Below, in pieces: positions 1 through 7,456 of a stretch of DNA of 14,853 nt (position 1 is its first letter; every line of letters starts with the position of its first letter). The position numbers and the translations under genes were made by a program. This stretch comes from Lachnospiraceae bacterium UBA3762 (GTDB lineage: Bacteria > Bacillota > Clostridia > Lachnospirales > Lachnospiraceae): positions 3,542-18,394 of the forward strand of contig DFGA01000018.1 in assembly GCA_002371615.1 (NCBI GenBank). The letters run 5' to 3'. A model generated the notes under the pieces. That model searched no databases. It was not told where the DNA came from and saw nothing but the letters and a program-made list of their open reading frames with translations.

Positions 1-498
1 ATCGAGCCCAAGAAAGGTGCCAAGGCAGAAGTTATCGAGTACAATCCCGGATTTACTCCGAACAACAAGTATGTTGAGATCAAGGAAGTTGTTAAGGCAG
101 TTTCCGATATCAAGGATATCATGGATGCCAAGATCCTTGTTTCCGGCGGACGTGGCGTAGGCAGCCCCGAGAACTTCAAGATTCTTGAGGATCTTGCTGC
201 AGCTATCGGCGGACAGGTTTCATGCTCCCGTGCCGTTGTTGATTCAGGCTGGAAGCCCAAGGAGCTTCAGGTTGGACAGACAGGAAAGACTGTTCGTCCT
301 AACGTTTATTTTGCGATCGGTATTTCAGGTGCCATCCAGCACGTAGCAGGTATGGAAGAGTCTGACATCATCATCGCTATCAACAAAGATGAAGATGCAC
401 CTATTTTTGATGTTGCCGATTTTGGTATCGTAGGAGACCTTAACAAGATAGTTCCCAAGCTTACCGAAGAGATCAAGGCAGCAATGGCCGCAAAATAA
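1..498 (+). CDS. etfA: Electron transfer flavoprotein alpha subunit, 5'-truncated by window edge
   Basis: The frame is open from base 1 and ends in TAA at 496-498, giving 165 residues of the C-terminal part; an internal ATG at 121 is not the true start because homologous sequence continues upstream of it. The visible part is the FAD-binding domain of EtfA: a GGRGVGSPENF stretch, then GWKPKELQVGQTGKTV, then the family signature around YFAIGISGAIQH and the DIIIAINKDEDAPIF segment that contacts FAD. EtfA pairs with EtfB and, in butyrate producers, with butyryl-CoA dehydrogenase, which reduces crotonyl-CoA and by electron bifurcation reduces ferredoxin. The 21-bp gap to ptb and the shared direction suggest one operon. 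The upstream partners (etfB, bcd) would lie outside the window. Confidence 0.95.
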   Translation: MEPKKGAKAEVIEYNPGFTPNNKYVEIKEVVKAVSDIKDIMDAKILVSGGRGVGSPENFKILEDLAAAIGGQVSCSRAVVDSGWKPKELQVGQTGKTVRPNVYFAIGISGAIQHVAGMEESDIIIAINKDEDAPIFDVADFGIVGDLNKIVPKLTEEIKAAMAAK

Positions 499-519
499 TA
501 TTTAGGAGTTGAAGCAAAA

Positions 520-1443
520 ATGGTTAAGAATTTTGATGACCTTCTCGGGAAAATCAAGACGATCAGCCGCAAGAAGGTTGCTATAGCAGTAGCGCAGGAC
601 AAGGCGGTTCTTGAAGCTGCCAAGGCTGCCAGGGAAAGAGATATCGCAGATGCGATTCTTGTAGGAAATGAGGCTGAGATCCGCTCTATAGGAGCGGAGC
701 TCGGCATGAACATGGATGATTATGAGATCATCAATATCGAGGACGAGGTTGAAGCTGCTACAAAGGCGGTGTCACTCGTTTCAGAGGGAAAAGCCGATAT
801 TTACATGAAGGGTCTTCTTCCTACCGGAACATTCTTAAAGAGTGTACTTAACAAGGAAGTGGGATTGCGTACAGGTAAGCCTCTTTCACATGTTTGTGTG
901 ATCGAAGTTCCCAAGGTTGACAGGGTGCTGTTTTTGGCTGATGTGGCGTTTATGCCGTACCCTACGCTTGAGGACAAGAAGTGCATTATCGAATACACTG
1001 CCGATGTTGCAAAAGCATGCGGAGTGGAAAATCCCAAAGCTGCAGTTGTATGCGCAGTTGAGACAGTCAATCCTAAGATGCCGATCACGGTTGAAGCGGA
1101 CGAGCTTTCGAAGATGCAGGACCGTGGCGAGATCAGCGGCTGTATAGTAGAAGGTCCTCTTTCGATGGATATCGCTCTTTACAAGGCAGCAGCAGAAGAA
1201 AAGGGTGCAATGGGACGTAAGGTTGCCGGAGATGCAGATATACTTATATTCCCCGACATCCATGCCGGAAACCTTGTGTACAAGACAATGACACAGGTTG
1301 TCGAGAACATGAAGAACGGATGTATCCTCACAGGTACAAAAGCCCCTGTTGTTCTTACATCCCGTGCCGACACATTCGAAACAAAGGTTAATTCGATTGC
1401 GCTGGCAGCTATAGTTGCACATGAGATGTCAGGATCGCGTTAG
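520..1443 (+). CDS. ptb: Phosphate butyryltransferase (phosphotransbutyrylase)
   Basis: This 307-residue protein has the full length of the phosphate acetyl/butyryltransferase family and transfers butyryl from CoA to phosphate in the cytoplasm. Family-typical stretches include the N-terminal KVAIAVAQDKAVLEAA segment, KADIYMKGLLPTGTFLKSVL near residues 91-110, and the C-terminal DADILIFPDIHAGNLVYK stretch. The start at 520 is supported by AGGAG at 504-508, a slightly long spacing. The buk gene directly downstream favours butyryl over acetyl as substrate. Automated pipelines often name such proteins 'bifunctional enoyl-CoA hydratase/phosphate acetyltransferase', which is probably wrong here. 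The stop codon sits in the loop of a hairpin (1428-1453). Confidence 0.93.
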   Translation: MVKNFDDLLGKIKTISRKKVAIAVAQDKAVLEAAKAARERDIADAILVGNEAEIRSIGAELGMNMDDYEIINIEDEVEAATKAVSLVSEGKADIYMKGLLPTGTFLKSVLNKEVGLRTGKPLSHVCVIEVPKVDRVLFLADVAFMPYPTLEDKKCIIEYTADVAKACGVENPKAAVVCAVETVNPKMPITVEADELSKMQDRGEISGCIVEGPLSMDIALYKAAAEEKGAMGRKVAGDADILIFPDIHAGNLVYKTMTQVVENMKNGCILTGTKAPVVLTSRADTFETKVNSIALAAIVAHEMSGSR

Positions 1444-1482
1444 CGATCATGACGCGGCGACATCCGCTAAAAGCGGATGTTG
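1428..1482 (+). other. Two tandem intercistronic hairpins between ptb and buk
   Basis: The first hairpin pairs 1428-1438 with 1443-1453 (arms GTCAGGATCGC and GCGATCATGAC, one G/A mismatch) around a GTTA loop that contains part of the ptb stop codon. The second pairs 1458-1467 with 1473-1482 (CGACATCCGC and GCGGATGTTG, one G-T pair) around TAAAA. Neither is followed by a T-tract, so they are unlikely to be ordinary terminators. They may protect the 3' end of the ptb message or be processing sites that set the ptb/buk ratio; that role is inferred. Confidence 0.6.
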
Positions 1483-1517
1483 GTTGCAAAATTGCTAGTA
1501 AACTAAAGGAGAAAATC

Positions 1518-2585
1518 ATGGGATTAAAGAGTTTAATTATCAACCCGGGCTCCACATCTACCAAGATCGGTATATTTGAGGACGAAACTCTTCTGTTTGA
1601 TGAGACGTTAAGACATTCTACCGAAGAGATCAACTCCTTTGAATCGATTTTTGCCCAGAAGGATTTTCGTAAGAATATTATACTGAATTTCCTGAAGGAG
1701 AAGGATTTTGATATCAACACGCTTGATTTTGTCGTAGGACGAGGCGGAATGCTCAAGCCAATTCCCGGAGGAACATATGAGGTAACAGATGCGCTTCTCG
1801 AGGATCTGAAGGTAGGTGTACAGGGGCAGCATGCTTCAAACCTCGGCGGTATCCTTGCAAGAGAAATAGGCGACAGCCTTTCAATCCCTTCATACATCGT
1901 TGACCCCGTAGTTGTTGACGAGATGATGGATATAGCAAGATATTCGGGATGCCCCGAACTTCCGAGAGTGAGCAAGTTCCATGCACTCAACCAGAAGGCA
2001 GTGGCAAAGCGCTACGCCAAGGAAGTAGGCAAGAAGTATGAGGATCTGAACCTTATCGTTGTCCATATGGGTGGCGGATGCTCGGTAGGACCTCACAAAA
2101 ACGGAAAAGTCATTGATATCTTCAACGCACTTGACGGTGACGGTGCATTCTCGCCTGAGCGTGCAGGTGCCGTACCTCCCGGAGCGCTTGTCAAGATGTG
2201 CTTCTCGGGCAAGTATTCCGAGAAGGAAGTCTACAAAAAGCTTGTCGGAGAAGGCGGATTCAACGCTTACCTTAACACAAATGACATGCGTGATGTAGGC
2301 AAGATGGTTGACGCGGGCGATGCCAAGGCAAAAGAGTACAGAGATGCGTTCATCCTTCAGATGGCCAAGGACATCGGTTCAATGGCATGCGTTCTTAACG
2401 GTAAGGTTGACCAGATCATCGTTACAGGTGGTATCGCATATGATAAGGCAGTTGTAGCCGGCCTTAAGGAACGTTGTGAGTGGATCGCACCCTTTACCGT
2501 ATATCCCGGAGAAGATGAGCTTTTGGCACTTGCCCAGGGCGGACTTCGCGTAATGAATAAGGAAGAGGCCGCAAAGCCTTACTGA
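1518..2585 (+). CDS. buk: Butyrate kinase
   Basis: The chosen start is ATG 1518, preceded by AAAGGAGA at 1505-1512; an in-frame ATG at 1449 would add 23 residues that run through the intercistronic hairpins and have no protein-like character. The 355-residue product matches the usual length of butyrate kinase, an ASKHA-superfamily acyl kinase. Visible motifs are the N-terminal phosphate loop INPGSTSTKIGIF (about residues 8-20), the VHMGGGCSVG segment, LDGDGAFSPERAGAVPPG, and VTGGIAYDK near the C-terminus. It makes butyrate and ATP from butyryl-phosphate and ADP, completing the kinase route to butyrate with Ptb. The operon ends at the terminator just downstream. Confidence 0.95.
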   Translation: MGLKSLIINPGSTSTKIGIFEDETLLFDETLRHSTEEINSFESIFAQKDFRKNIILNFLKEKDFDINTLDFVVGRGGMLKPIPGGTYEVTDALLEDLKVGVQGQHASNLGGILAREIGDSLSIPSYIVDPVVVDEMMDIARYSGCPELPRVSKFHALNQKAVAKRYAKEVGKKYEDLNLIVVHMGGGCSVGPHKNGKVIDIFNALDGDGAFSPERAGAVPPGALVKMCFSGKYSEKEVYKKLVGEGGFNAYLNTNDMRDVGKMVDAGDAKAKEYRDAFILQMAKDIGSMACVLNGKVDQIIVTGGIAYDKAVVAGLKERCEWIAPFTVYPGEDELLALAQGGLRVMNKEEAAKPY

Positions 2586-2610
2586 AAATCAAAACTCATA
2601 TAGTTTGAGA

Positions 2611-2650
2611 ATAAAAAAACGGGTATCATATGATACCCGTTTTATTCTTT
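2611..2650. terminator. Bidirectional intrinsic terminator between buk and the convergent regulator gene
   Basis: A perfect palindrome pairs 2616-2627 with 2632-2643 around a four-base centre (core ACGGGTATCA / TGATACCCGT). It carries an A-run on its left and a T-run on its right, so it can terminate transcription on both strands. The minus-strand regulator's TAA stop (2644-2642) lies at the edge of the 3' arm. Confidence 0.88.
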
Positions 2651-3562
2651 CAGCGGAGCATATCCGATTCCGATATTGATGTCCTGCGCATAGTTTCCGA
2701 ATGTTTTGCCGAAGATCGTAAAGCCCCCGACGTGTTCGGAGTCAGGATCCACCGCAAAACGGAATTGCAGGCTGCTTGTACTTGTGAGATTGAATTCATC
2801 TATCGACACATCCGAGATCTTGAGTCCGTCCACGAAGGTTCCGTGTTTGTTAATTACAATAAGCTTCAGGAGTCCATACTGGTTCCAGTTGGGGAACCAC
2901 CAGTCCGGAGTGAAAATCCCCGGAACGTCACCATAGTCCCCCGGTGAGGTCCACATACCTATAGGCCGCTGGTTAAGATAGAACGTTATATCGCTCGGCC
3001 AGTTGCTGTTGACTCCCGGTGCCTCGGAACTGATCTCGGCGGAAATCATAAGCTGCGTTATACGCTGTCCCGGCGGGATAAAATTCGGGATATCATATTC
3101 AACGTACCCTGTCGTAAACCATAATATATCTGCATTGAATCTGTCGGGATGGGAAAAATATCTCGGATCGTCAACCTCCCCGATGATCTTCTGGCTTGAA
3201 GACAGTCCGCAGGTCGGAAGGATATTGTGGTTGGAGTAATGCCCGACCTTAAGTTCAGTCTGGTACAGATTATCCATTGGTTCACTGGGAACTATATCTA
3301 TCAGTATCTTGTCAACGTGAACGGAGCATATCTTCTGATTTCCGTGACCTGCAGCTTCATTTGATGTAGTAACAAGTCCGCAGGCTTCAAGCTTTTTGAT
3401 ATGAGCGGTAAGAGCTCCCGCGGTGATACCGAGCTTGCCGGCCAGTTCGTTCATATTCATTCCTTTATTAAGGAGAAGCTGGCGGATGATCTCGACCCTC
3501 ACCTCGGATCCTAGGGCTTTGTACAGCTCTATTCCGTCCTCGAAATTCTCTATATGAAGCAT
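2642..3562 (-). CDS. ArsR-type winged-helix regulator with large C-terminal putative ligand-sensing domain
   Basis: The protein has 306 residues. Residues about 10-90 are an ArsR/SmtB-like winged helix: YKALGSEVRVEIIRQLL, then MNMNELAGKLGITAGALTAHIKKLEACGLV, with recognition helix near 46-60. No metal-binding Cys/His cluster typical of SmtB/ArsR is visible. Residues about 100-306 are beta-rich and full of aromatics (for example PDWWFPNW at 219-226 and FTTGYVEYDIP near 149-159), suggestive of a beta-sandwich that could bind a sugar. Canonical ArsR proteins are only about 100-120 residues, so this is an extended one-component regulator. It faces the arabinan genes, so control of that locus by arabinose or arabino-oligosaccharide is a reasonable inference. 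The start is supported by AAGGGGG at 3567-3573 (spacing 4). Confidence 0.75.
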   Translation of the reverse strand: MLHIENFEDGIELYKALGSEVRVEIIRQLLLNKGMNMNELAGKLGITAGALTAHIKKLEACGLVTTSNEAAGHGNQKICSVHVDKILIDIVPSEPMDNLYQTELKVGHYSNHNILPTCGLSSSQKIIGEVDDPRYFSHPDRFNADILWFTTGYVEYDIPNFIPPGQRITQLMISAEISSEAPGVNSNWPSDITFYLNQRPIGMWTSPGDYGDVPGIFTPDWWFPNWNQYGLLKLIVINKHGTFVDGLKISDVSIDEFNLTSTSSLQFRFAVDPDSEHVGGFTIFGKTFGNYAQDINIGIGYAPLKE

Positions 3563-3642
3563 AATTCCCCCTTTTTGACAGCAAAAATCATAGGATTTAA
3601 TTTAGATAAAACTATTTTAATTTAGTATTATCTTTGCAACAT

Positions 3643-3670
3643 AGTATAGCATACTCCCCAAAAAGGTCAA
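3643..3670 (-). promoter_or_regulatory. Predicted promoter of the ArsR-type regulator gene
   Basis: On the minus strand, TTGACC (3670-3665) lies 16 bp before TATACT (3648-3643), with a TG immediately upstream of the -10 in extended -10 position. Transcription would begin near 3636, leaving a leader of about 74 nt that contains two TTTAG motifs (plus-strand notation). Confidence 0.65.
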
Positions 3671-3783
3671 TATTAAACTAAATAAAACTTTAGAAAAAAC
3701 TAAAACACTTCCGGACTGAATAAACAAAAATCCGTCCCATCCCGCTCGATTGATACAAATTTAACAAAAACTCGATTACAGAG

Positions 3784-3793
3784 CAAACGTTTG
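3784..3793. promoter_or_regulatory. LacI/PurR/CcpA-like palindromic operator candidate
   Basis: CAAACGTTTG is a perfect 10-bp palindrome with the central CG step typical of LacI-family operators. It is a poor match to the cre consensus at its outer positions (AG and AG instead of TG and CA). It lies about 84 bp upstream of the predicted -35 of the sugar-binding-protein gene. Confidence 0.35.
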
Positions 3794-3876
3794 AGTAAAT
3801 TTGCACAATTCATAAAACCCTCTTTTAGTGAAATAAGCAAAAAGCTAAATTACTTCAAGAAAAACTAAAATAAATA

Positions 3877-3906
3877 TTGACATGCATATACAGATGCCGT
3901 TATTAT
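3877..3906 (+). promoter_or_regulatory. Predicted promoter of the arabinan utilisation operon
   Basis: TTGACA (3877-3882) is a perfect -35; TATTAT (3901-3906) follows at 18 bp as -10. Transcription would start near 3913, giving a leader of about 112 nt. CTAAA motifs at 3845 and 3865 lie just upstream of the -35. Confidence 0.7.
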
Positions 3907-3935
3907 GATAGCGTAATCACTTACATTCAATTCTG

Positions 3936-3975
3936 CCGGAGTTAAAGATCCGGTTAACAGGACCCGGTGCCGGGT
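3936..3975 (+). promoter_or_regulatory. GC-rich inverted repeats in the leader of the sugar-binding-protein gene
   Basis: Two short inverted repeats stand out in an otherwise AT-rich leader: CCGGA (3936-3940) with TCCGG (3949-3953), and ACCCGG (3962-3967) with CCGGGT (3970-3975). All arms carry CCGG, so alternative pairings between the two are possible. The second is a 14-bp palindrome that could also be a DNA operator downstream of the promoter. No known riboswitch is recognised. Confidence 0.4.
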
Positions 3976-4024
3976 TGAGTAAGTAAGAAGGATTTATGAA
4001 GGAATTTTTGAAGGAGGATCAAAA

Positions 4025-5500
4025 ATGAAAAAGAAGTACGTTGGTGTATTGCTTAGCGTAGCAATGGTAGCAAGTCTTCTTGCAGGATGCGGATCCGGCG
4101 CGGCTGATGGTGCGGCTGCAGCGGACGCAGGTGCAGATGCGGCTGTTGAAGCAACGGAAGAGGCTGCAGAAGAAGTAGCAGAAGCTGCTGAAGGTGAAGC
4201 AGAGGCAGCAGAGGAAGAGATTCCCACATCCACATTTGGTGATGCAAACGGAACACATCTTGAGATGTGGACATTCGTAGAACTTCACGGACAACATTAC
4301 GGCAAGATGGCAGAGATATGGAATGAGCAGAATCCTGACCGTACGATCGAAATCACATGCACAACTTATCCCTATGGGGATATGCACACAAAGCTCCTCA
4401 CATCACTTGAGGCAGGTACAGGTGCTCCTGATATATGTGACGTAGAGGTTGGTCAGTATCCTAACGTTGTAGCAGGTCTTGACAAGTGGCTTGTTCCCCT
4501 TGACAGCGCAGCAGAGCCTTACATGGCTACAATGGTTCCTGCAAGAATGCAGACATACCAGGGTTCAGACGGACACTATTACGGTGCTCCTTACCATGTA
4601 GGTGCTACGGCAATGTACTACAATGTAGCAGCAATGGCAGAAGCAATGGGTATCTCAAACGACGAAGTTATTGCTAAGATCGACAGCGTTGTAACATGGG
4701 ATGACTATGTAAAGCTCGGAGAAGAGTATAAGGCAGCTATAGGTGCTGATGATAAATATTGGACAAGCGTAGATACAGGCGGAGTTGACTGGCTCTGGAT
4801 CGCTATGGCTGAGTATGGCGATGACTGGACAGGCGGATTCGAAGGCCCTGCTAATGTTAAGCTTGATTCTGTTAAGAAGATGCTTACAATGCAGCAGGAT
4901 TGGCTCAAGAGCGGCCTTGCAATGATCTCGCCCGATGGACACGTTGACCTTGAAGCAGGTTTCCAGAACATCATGGATCACAATATCGTATCATTCCCGA
5001 AGGCACTCTGGTTCATGAGCCGTTTCACAAACTATATGCCTGAGGAAAAAGGTAACTGGTACATTGCTAAATGTCCTGTATTCGAAGCAGGCCAGAAGTG
5101 CTCGGTAGGTATCGGTGGTACAGGTACTGTTGTTACACAGCAGTCACAGGCAAAAGATCTTGCAGCAGAATTCCTTTGCTGGGCTAAGATGTCAGACGAA
5201 GGCGAACAGAATATCTGGGATACACTCGGATTTGACGTATGTAACACAGCACAGTGGAGCGACGATGCTTTCGCGCATGATGACAACAACCAGTTCAACC
5301 AGTACTTTATCAACTATCCTTACGATGTGCTCAATGAAATCGGAATGGACAACATCGGCAAGATTTCAGTAGTTGCCATCAGCCCTACCATCAATGAGTA
5401 CATGTGCACAACAACCCTCAACGAGGTGCTTGAAGATCCTGATTACAGCGTAGACGATGCACTTCAGGAGTGCCAGGACGCTGTAGATATGGAGCAGTAA
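4025..5500 (+). CDS. ABC transporter sugar-binding lipoprotein (family 1 solute-binding protein)
   Basis: The 491-residue precursor begins with a lipoprotein signal peptide, MKKKYVGVLLSVAMVASLLAG, with lipobox LLAG-C at Cys22. Residues about 25-70 are an Ala/Glu/Asp-rich low-complexity linker that would hold the binding domain off the membrane. From about residue 75 the sequence has the UgpB/MalE style of family 1 binding proteins (HLEMWTFVELHGQHYGKMAEIW, then SLEAGTGAPDICDVEVGQ). The start is fixed by AAGGAGG at 4011-4017. It heads a unit with two permeases and arabinan-degrading enzymes, so the ligand is probably an arabino-oligosaccharide, as for AraN of Bacillus; specificity is inferred from context. 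A strong hairpin follows the gene. Confidence 0.9.
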   Translation: MKKKYVGVLLSVAMVASLLAGCGSGAADGAAAADAGADAAVEATEEAAEEVAEAAEGEAEAAEEEIPTSTFGDANGTHLEMWTFVELHGQHYGKMAEIWNEQNPDRTIEITCTTYPYGDMHTKLLTSLEAGTGAPDICDVEVGQYPNVVAGLDKWLVPLDSAAEPYMATMVPARMQTYQGSDGHYYGAPYHVGATAMYYNVAAMAEAMGISNDEVIAKIDSVVTWDDYVKLGEEYKAAIGADDKYWTSVDTGGVDWLWIAMAEYGDDWTGGFEGPANVKLDSVKKMLTMQQDWLKSGLAMISPDGHVDLEAGFQNIMDHNIVSFPKALWFMSRFTNYMPEEKGNWYIAKCPVFEAGQKCSVGIGGTGTVVTQQSQAKDLAAEFLCWAKMSDEGEQNIWDTLGFDVCNTAQWSDDAFAHDDNNQFNQYFINYPYDVLNEIGMDNIGKISVVAISPTINEYMCTTTLNEVLEDPDYSVDDALQECQDAVDMEQ

Positions 5501-5551
5501 TTTCGTATAGATTACAACCTCCCTTATGAAATACAGGTAGTAAAACTTGGT

Positions 5552-5587
5552 TTATGGGGATGCCGGAAGTCTCCGGTATCCCCATAA
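5552..5587 (+). other. Strong intercistronic hairpin after the binding-protein gene
   Basis: Bases 5552-5566 pair with 5573-5587 in a 15-bp stem with one G-T pair (core GGGGATGCCGG / CCGGTATCCCC) and a six-base loop. No T-tract follows. Hairpins after a binding-protein gene in ABC operons commonly raise the binding-protein to permease ratio through partial termination or 3'-end protection; that role is inferred here. Confidence 0.75.
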
Positions 5588-5655
5588 TTAGTAAAAGAGA
5601 AGAAGTCGTTTTTGGTAAATGCTCTAAAGATAAAGAGCAAGAAGGAGATCAAGGT

Positions 5656-6552
5656 ATGAAAGGTAAGAAATTCGTTTATTCACAGAAGGTAGCCCCGTAT
5701 GTGTTTGTAGTACCTTTTATATTAAGCTTTGCCATATTTTGGATATATCCGCTTATCACGGCGTTCACCATGAGCTTTCAGGATATAGGGGCAATTGATT
5801 CGGAATGGATCGGGTTCAAAAACTATACCAAGCTTTTAAAGGACAAGGTCTTTTTGATAGCAGTAGCCAACAGCGCAAAATATATGTTCTTCACACTGGT
5901 TCTGCTGATTCCGTTTCCCATGCTGTTTGCCGTACTTATGGATTCGAATGTGGTCAAGGCCAAGGGCGTATGGAAGGCACTGCTTTACATGCCGGCACTT
6001 ACTTCCGTAGTAATATCCGGTACACTTTTCCGTCTTATGTTCACTGAATACAAGACAGGACAGATGAATCTGATTACTCAGGCATTAGGCCTCGGAACAT
6101 ATAAATGGCTAAAAAACGGCTGGTCAGGTATGCTTGCATTGCTGATCCTTGCATGCTGGCGCTGGACCGGTGTAAATATGCTTTACTTCCTGTCGGGGTT
6201 AAAAGCGATAGATACATCGCTGTATGAAGCGGCTGACATTGACGGCGCAACGCCGGTGCAGAAATTCTTCTATGTAACCCTGCCGCTGCTTAAACCCACA
6301 ACAATCTATGTTCTTACAATCTCTGTATATGCGGGACTTGCGATGTTCCTTGAATCCTATATGTTATGGGCCGGCAACTCATCACCCAACAATATAGGAC
6401 TTACGATCGTCGGATATCTGTATAAGCGCGGAATAGAGAAGAACAACATGGGTTACGCATGTGCAGTCGGTGTAGTACTGCTGATAGTGGCACTTATCAT
6501 TAACTTCACGCAGCTTATTTTAAACGGCACATTCAAGAAGGAGGAGGATTGA
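5656..6552 (+). CDS. Sugar ABC transporter permease, AraP/UgpA type
   Basis: The product has 298 residues from ATG 5656, which follows GAAGGAG at 5641-5647. An in-frame ATG at 5554 would place 34 implausible residues across the intercistronic hairpin, so it is rejected. Six hydrophobic segments are visible (about 14-38, 66-95, 105-130, 156-180, 215-240, 265-288). The EAA loop that docks to the ATPase is at 191-210 (EAADIDGATPVQKFFYVTLP). This is the first of two inner-membrane subunits of a CUT1-type importer. It is followed two bases later by the second permease. No ATPase gene is linked. Confidence 0.92.
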   Translation: MKGKKFVYSQKVAPYVFVVPFILSFAIFWIYPLITAFTMSFQDIGAIDSEWIGFKNYTKLLKDKVFLIAVANSAKYMFFTLVLLIPFPMLFAVLMDSNVVKAKGVWKALLYMPALTSVVISGTLFRLMFTEYKTGQMNLITQALGLGTYKWLKNGWSGMLALLILACWRWTGVNMLYFLSGLKAIDTSLYEAADIDGATPVQKFFYVTLPLLKPTTIYVLTISVYAGLAMFLESYMLWAGNSSPNNIGLTIVGYLYKRGIEKNNMGYACAVGVVLLIVALIINFTQLILNGTFKKEED

Positions 6553-6554
6553 TC

Positions 6555-7430
6555 ATGGAAAACACTAAAGTAAGAAATCTTTCTCATTCGCCTAGAAGAA
6601 TCATCGGCTCTATATTCGGAACGGGATTTTTTGCGGCACTTTGTGCAATAATCGTATTCCCGGTGCTTGCAGGACTTCTTGCCTCCTTCAGACCGGGTAC
6701 TGAGCTTATAAGAAGAGGACTGGCAATTGATTTTAACCCGAAGACAATGACGCTTGCAAACTATGCGTATCTGTTCGGAGGGAATGCCGACAGCAAGAAG
6801 TACTTCATGTGGTACAGAAATTCGCTGGTTATTACCATAGTTTCCGTGGTAGTCACACTGCTCATATGTTACTTTGTGGCATACGGACTTACAATGTATG
6901 ACTACAAGCTCAAGAATTTCCTGTTCACACTTGTTCTTGCAACAATGATGGTTCCTTTTGAGATACTGATGCTCCCTATGTACAAGGAGATCATAAAGCT
7001 GGGACTCATCGATACATACACCGGCGTGATTATAACCGGAGTTGTGAATGCATCTACTGTGTTCTTCTTCAGACAGTACCTTTCGGGACTTCCGAAGGAG
7101 CTTTTAAGTGCAGCCAGAATAGACGGAGCCAACGAGTATTATATATCAGTGAAAATCATACTGCCGCTTGCAAAGCCCGCCTTTGCATCAATGGGCATCC
7201 TGTCGGCAATGGGAACATGGAATGCTATACTGTGGCCTCTGCTCGTACTAAAAGGTGCTGAAAAGTTCACGCTTCCTATCGGACTTAACACACTGCTCAC
7301 ACCGTACGGTAACAATTATGATGTTCTGATCGCGGGTTCCATGTTCGGGATACTTCCCATATTCATAATATTCCTGCTCTTCCAGAAGTACATCATAGAC
7401 GGAATGACCGCCGGAGCAGTAAAAGGCTGA
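6555..7430 (+). CDS. Sugar ABC transporter permease, AraQ/UgpE type
   Basis: The start is ATG 6555, two bases after the previous stop, with GGAGGA at 6543-6548 inside the end of the upstream gene, implying translational coupling. The 291-residue protein has about six membrane segments (starting near residues 16, 90, 121, 154, 207 and 258). Its EAA motif spans about residues 185-208 (SAARIDGANEYYISVKIILP). It ends in the GAVKG tail common to this permease type. It completes the membrane channel with the preceding permease; ATP hydrolysis would come from an unlinked MsmX-like protein, as known for Bacillus arabino-oligosaccharide import. Confidence 0.92.
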   Translation: MENTKVRNLSHSPRRIIGSIFGTGFFAALCAIIVFPVLAGLLASFRPGTELIRRGLAIDFNPKTMTLANYAYLFGGNADSKKYFMWYRNSLVITIVSVVVTLLICYFVAYGLTMYDYKLKNFLFTLVLATMMVPFEILMLPMYKEIIKLGLIDTYTGVIITGVVNASTVFFFRQYLSGLPKELLSAARIDGANEYYISVKIILPLAKPAFASMGILSAMGTWNAILWPLLVLKGAEKFTLPIGLNTLLTPYGNNYDVLIAGSMFGILPIFIIFLLFQKYIIDGMTAGAVKG

Positions 7431-7456
7431 TAATAATCTGCAAGGAAATATATAAA

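Larger units (their letters stand above)
3563..4024. promoter_or_regulatory. Divergent AT-rich control region between regulator and sugar-binding-protein gene
   Basis: This 462-bp stretch has no convincing gene. It holds a promoter for each direction, eight copies of TTTAG/CTAAA in either orientation (3601, 3621, 3678, 3689, 3700, 3824, 3845, 3865), a CG-centred palindrome CAAACGTTTG (3784-3793), and a GC-rich leader with short inverted repeats just before the sugar-binding-protein gene. The TTTAG/CTAAA repeats flank both promoters and are candidate operators for the divergent regulator; this is inference from position and repetition only. Confidence 0.55.

Noticed and set aside
2630..2947. 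Plus-strand open frame opposite the regulator's 3' end
   Set aside because: It lies antisense to a gene with a recognisable domain, starts inside the terminator and has no ribosome binding site.
3601..3880. CRISPR-like repetition in the AT-rich divergent region
   Set aside because: The repeated unit is only five bases, unevenly spaced and in both orientations; no repeat-spacer structure.
4025..4240. Ala/Glu-rich segment of the binding protein as a repeat expansion
   Set aside because: Such linkers after the lipid anchor are common in Lachnospiraceae binding proteins; codons vary, so it is not a recent DNA repeat.
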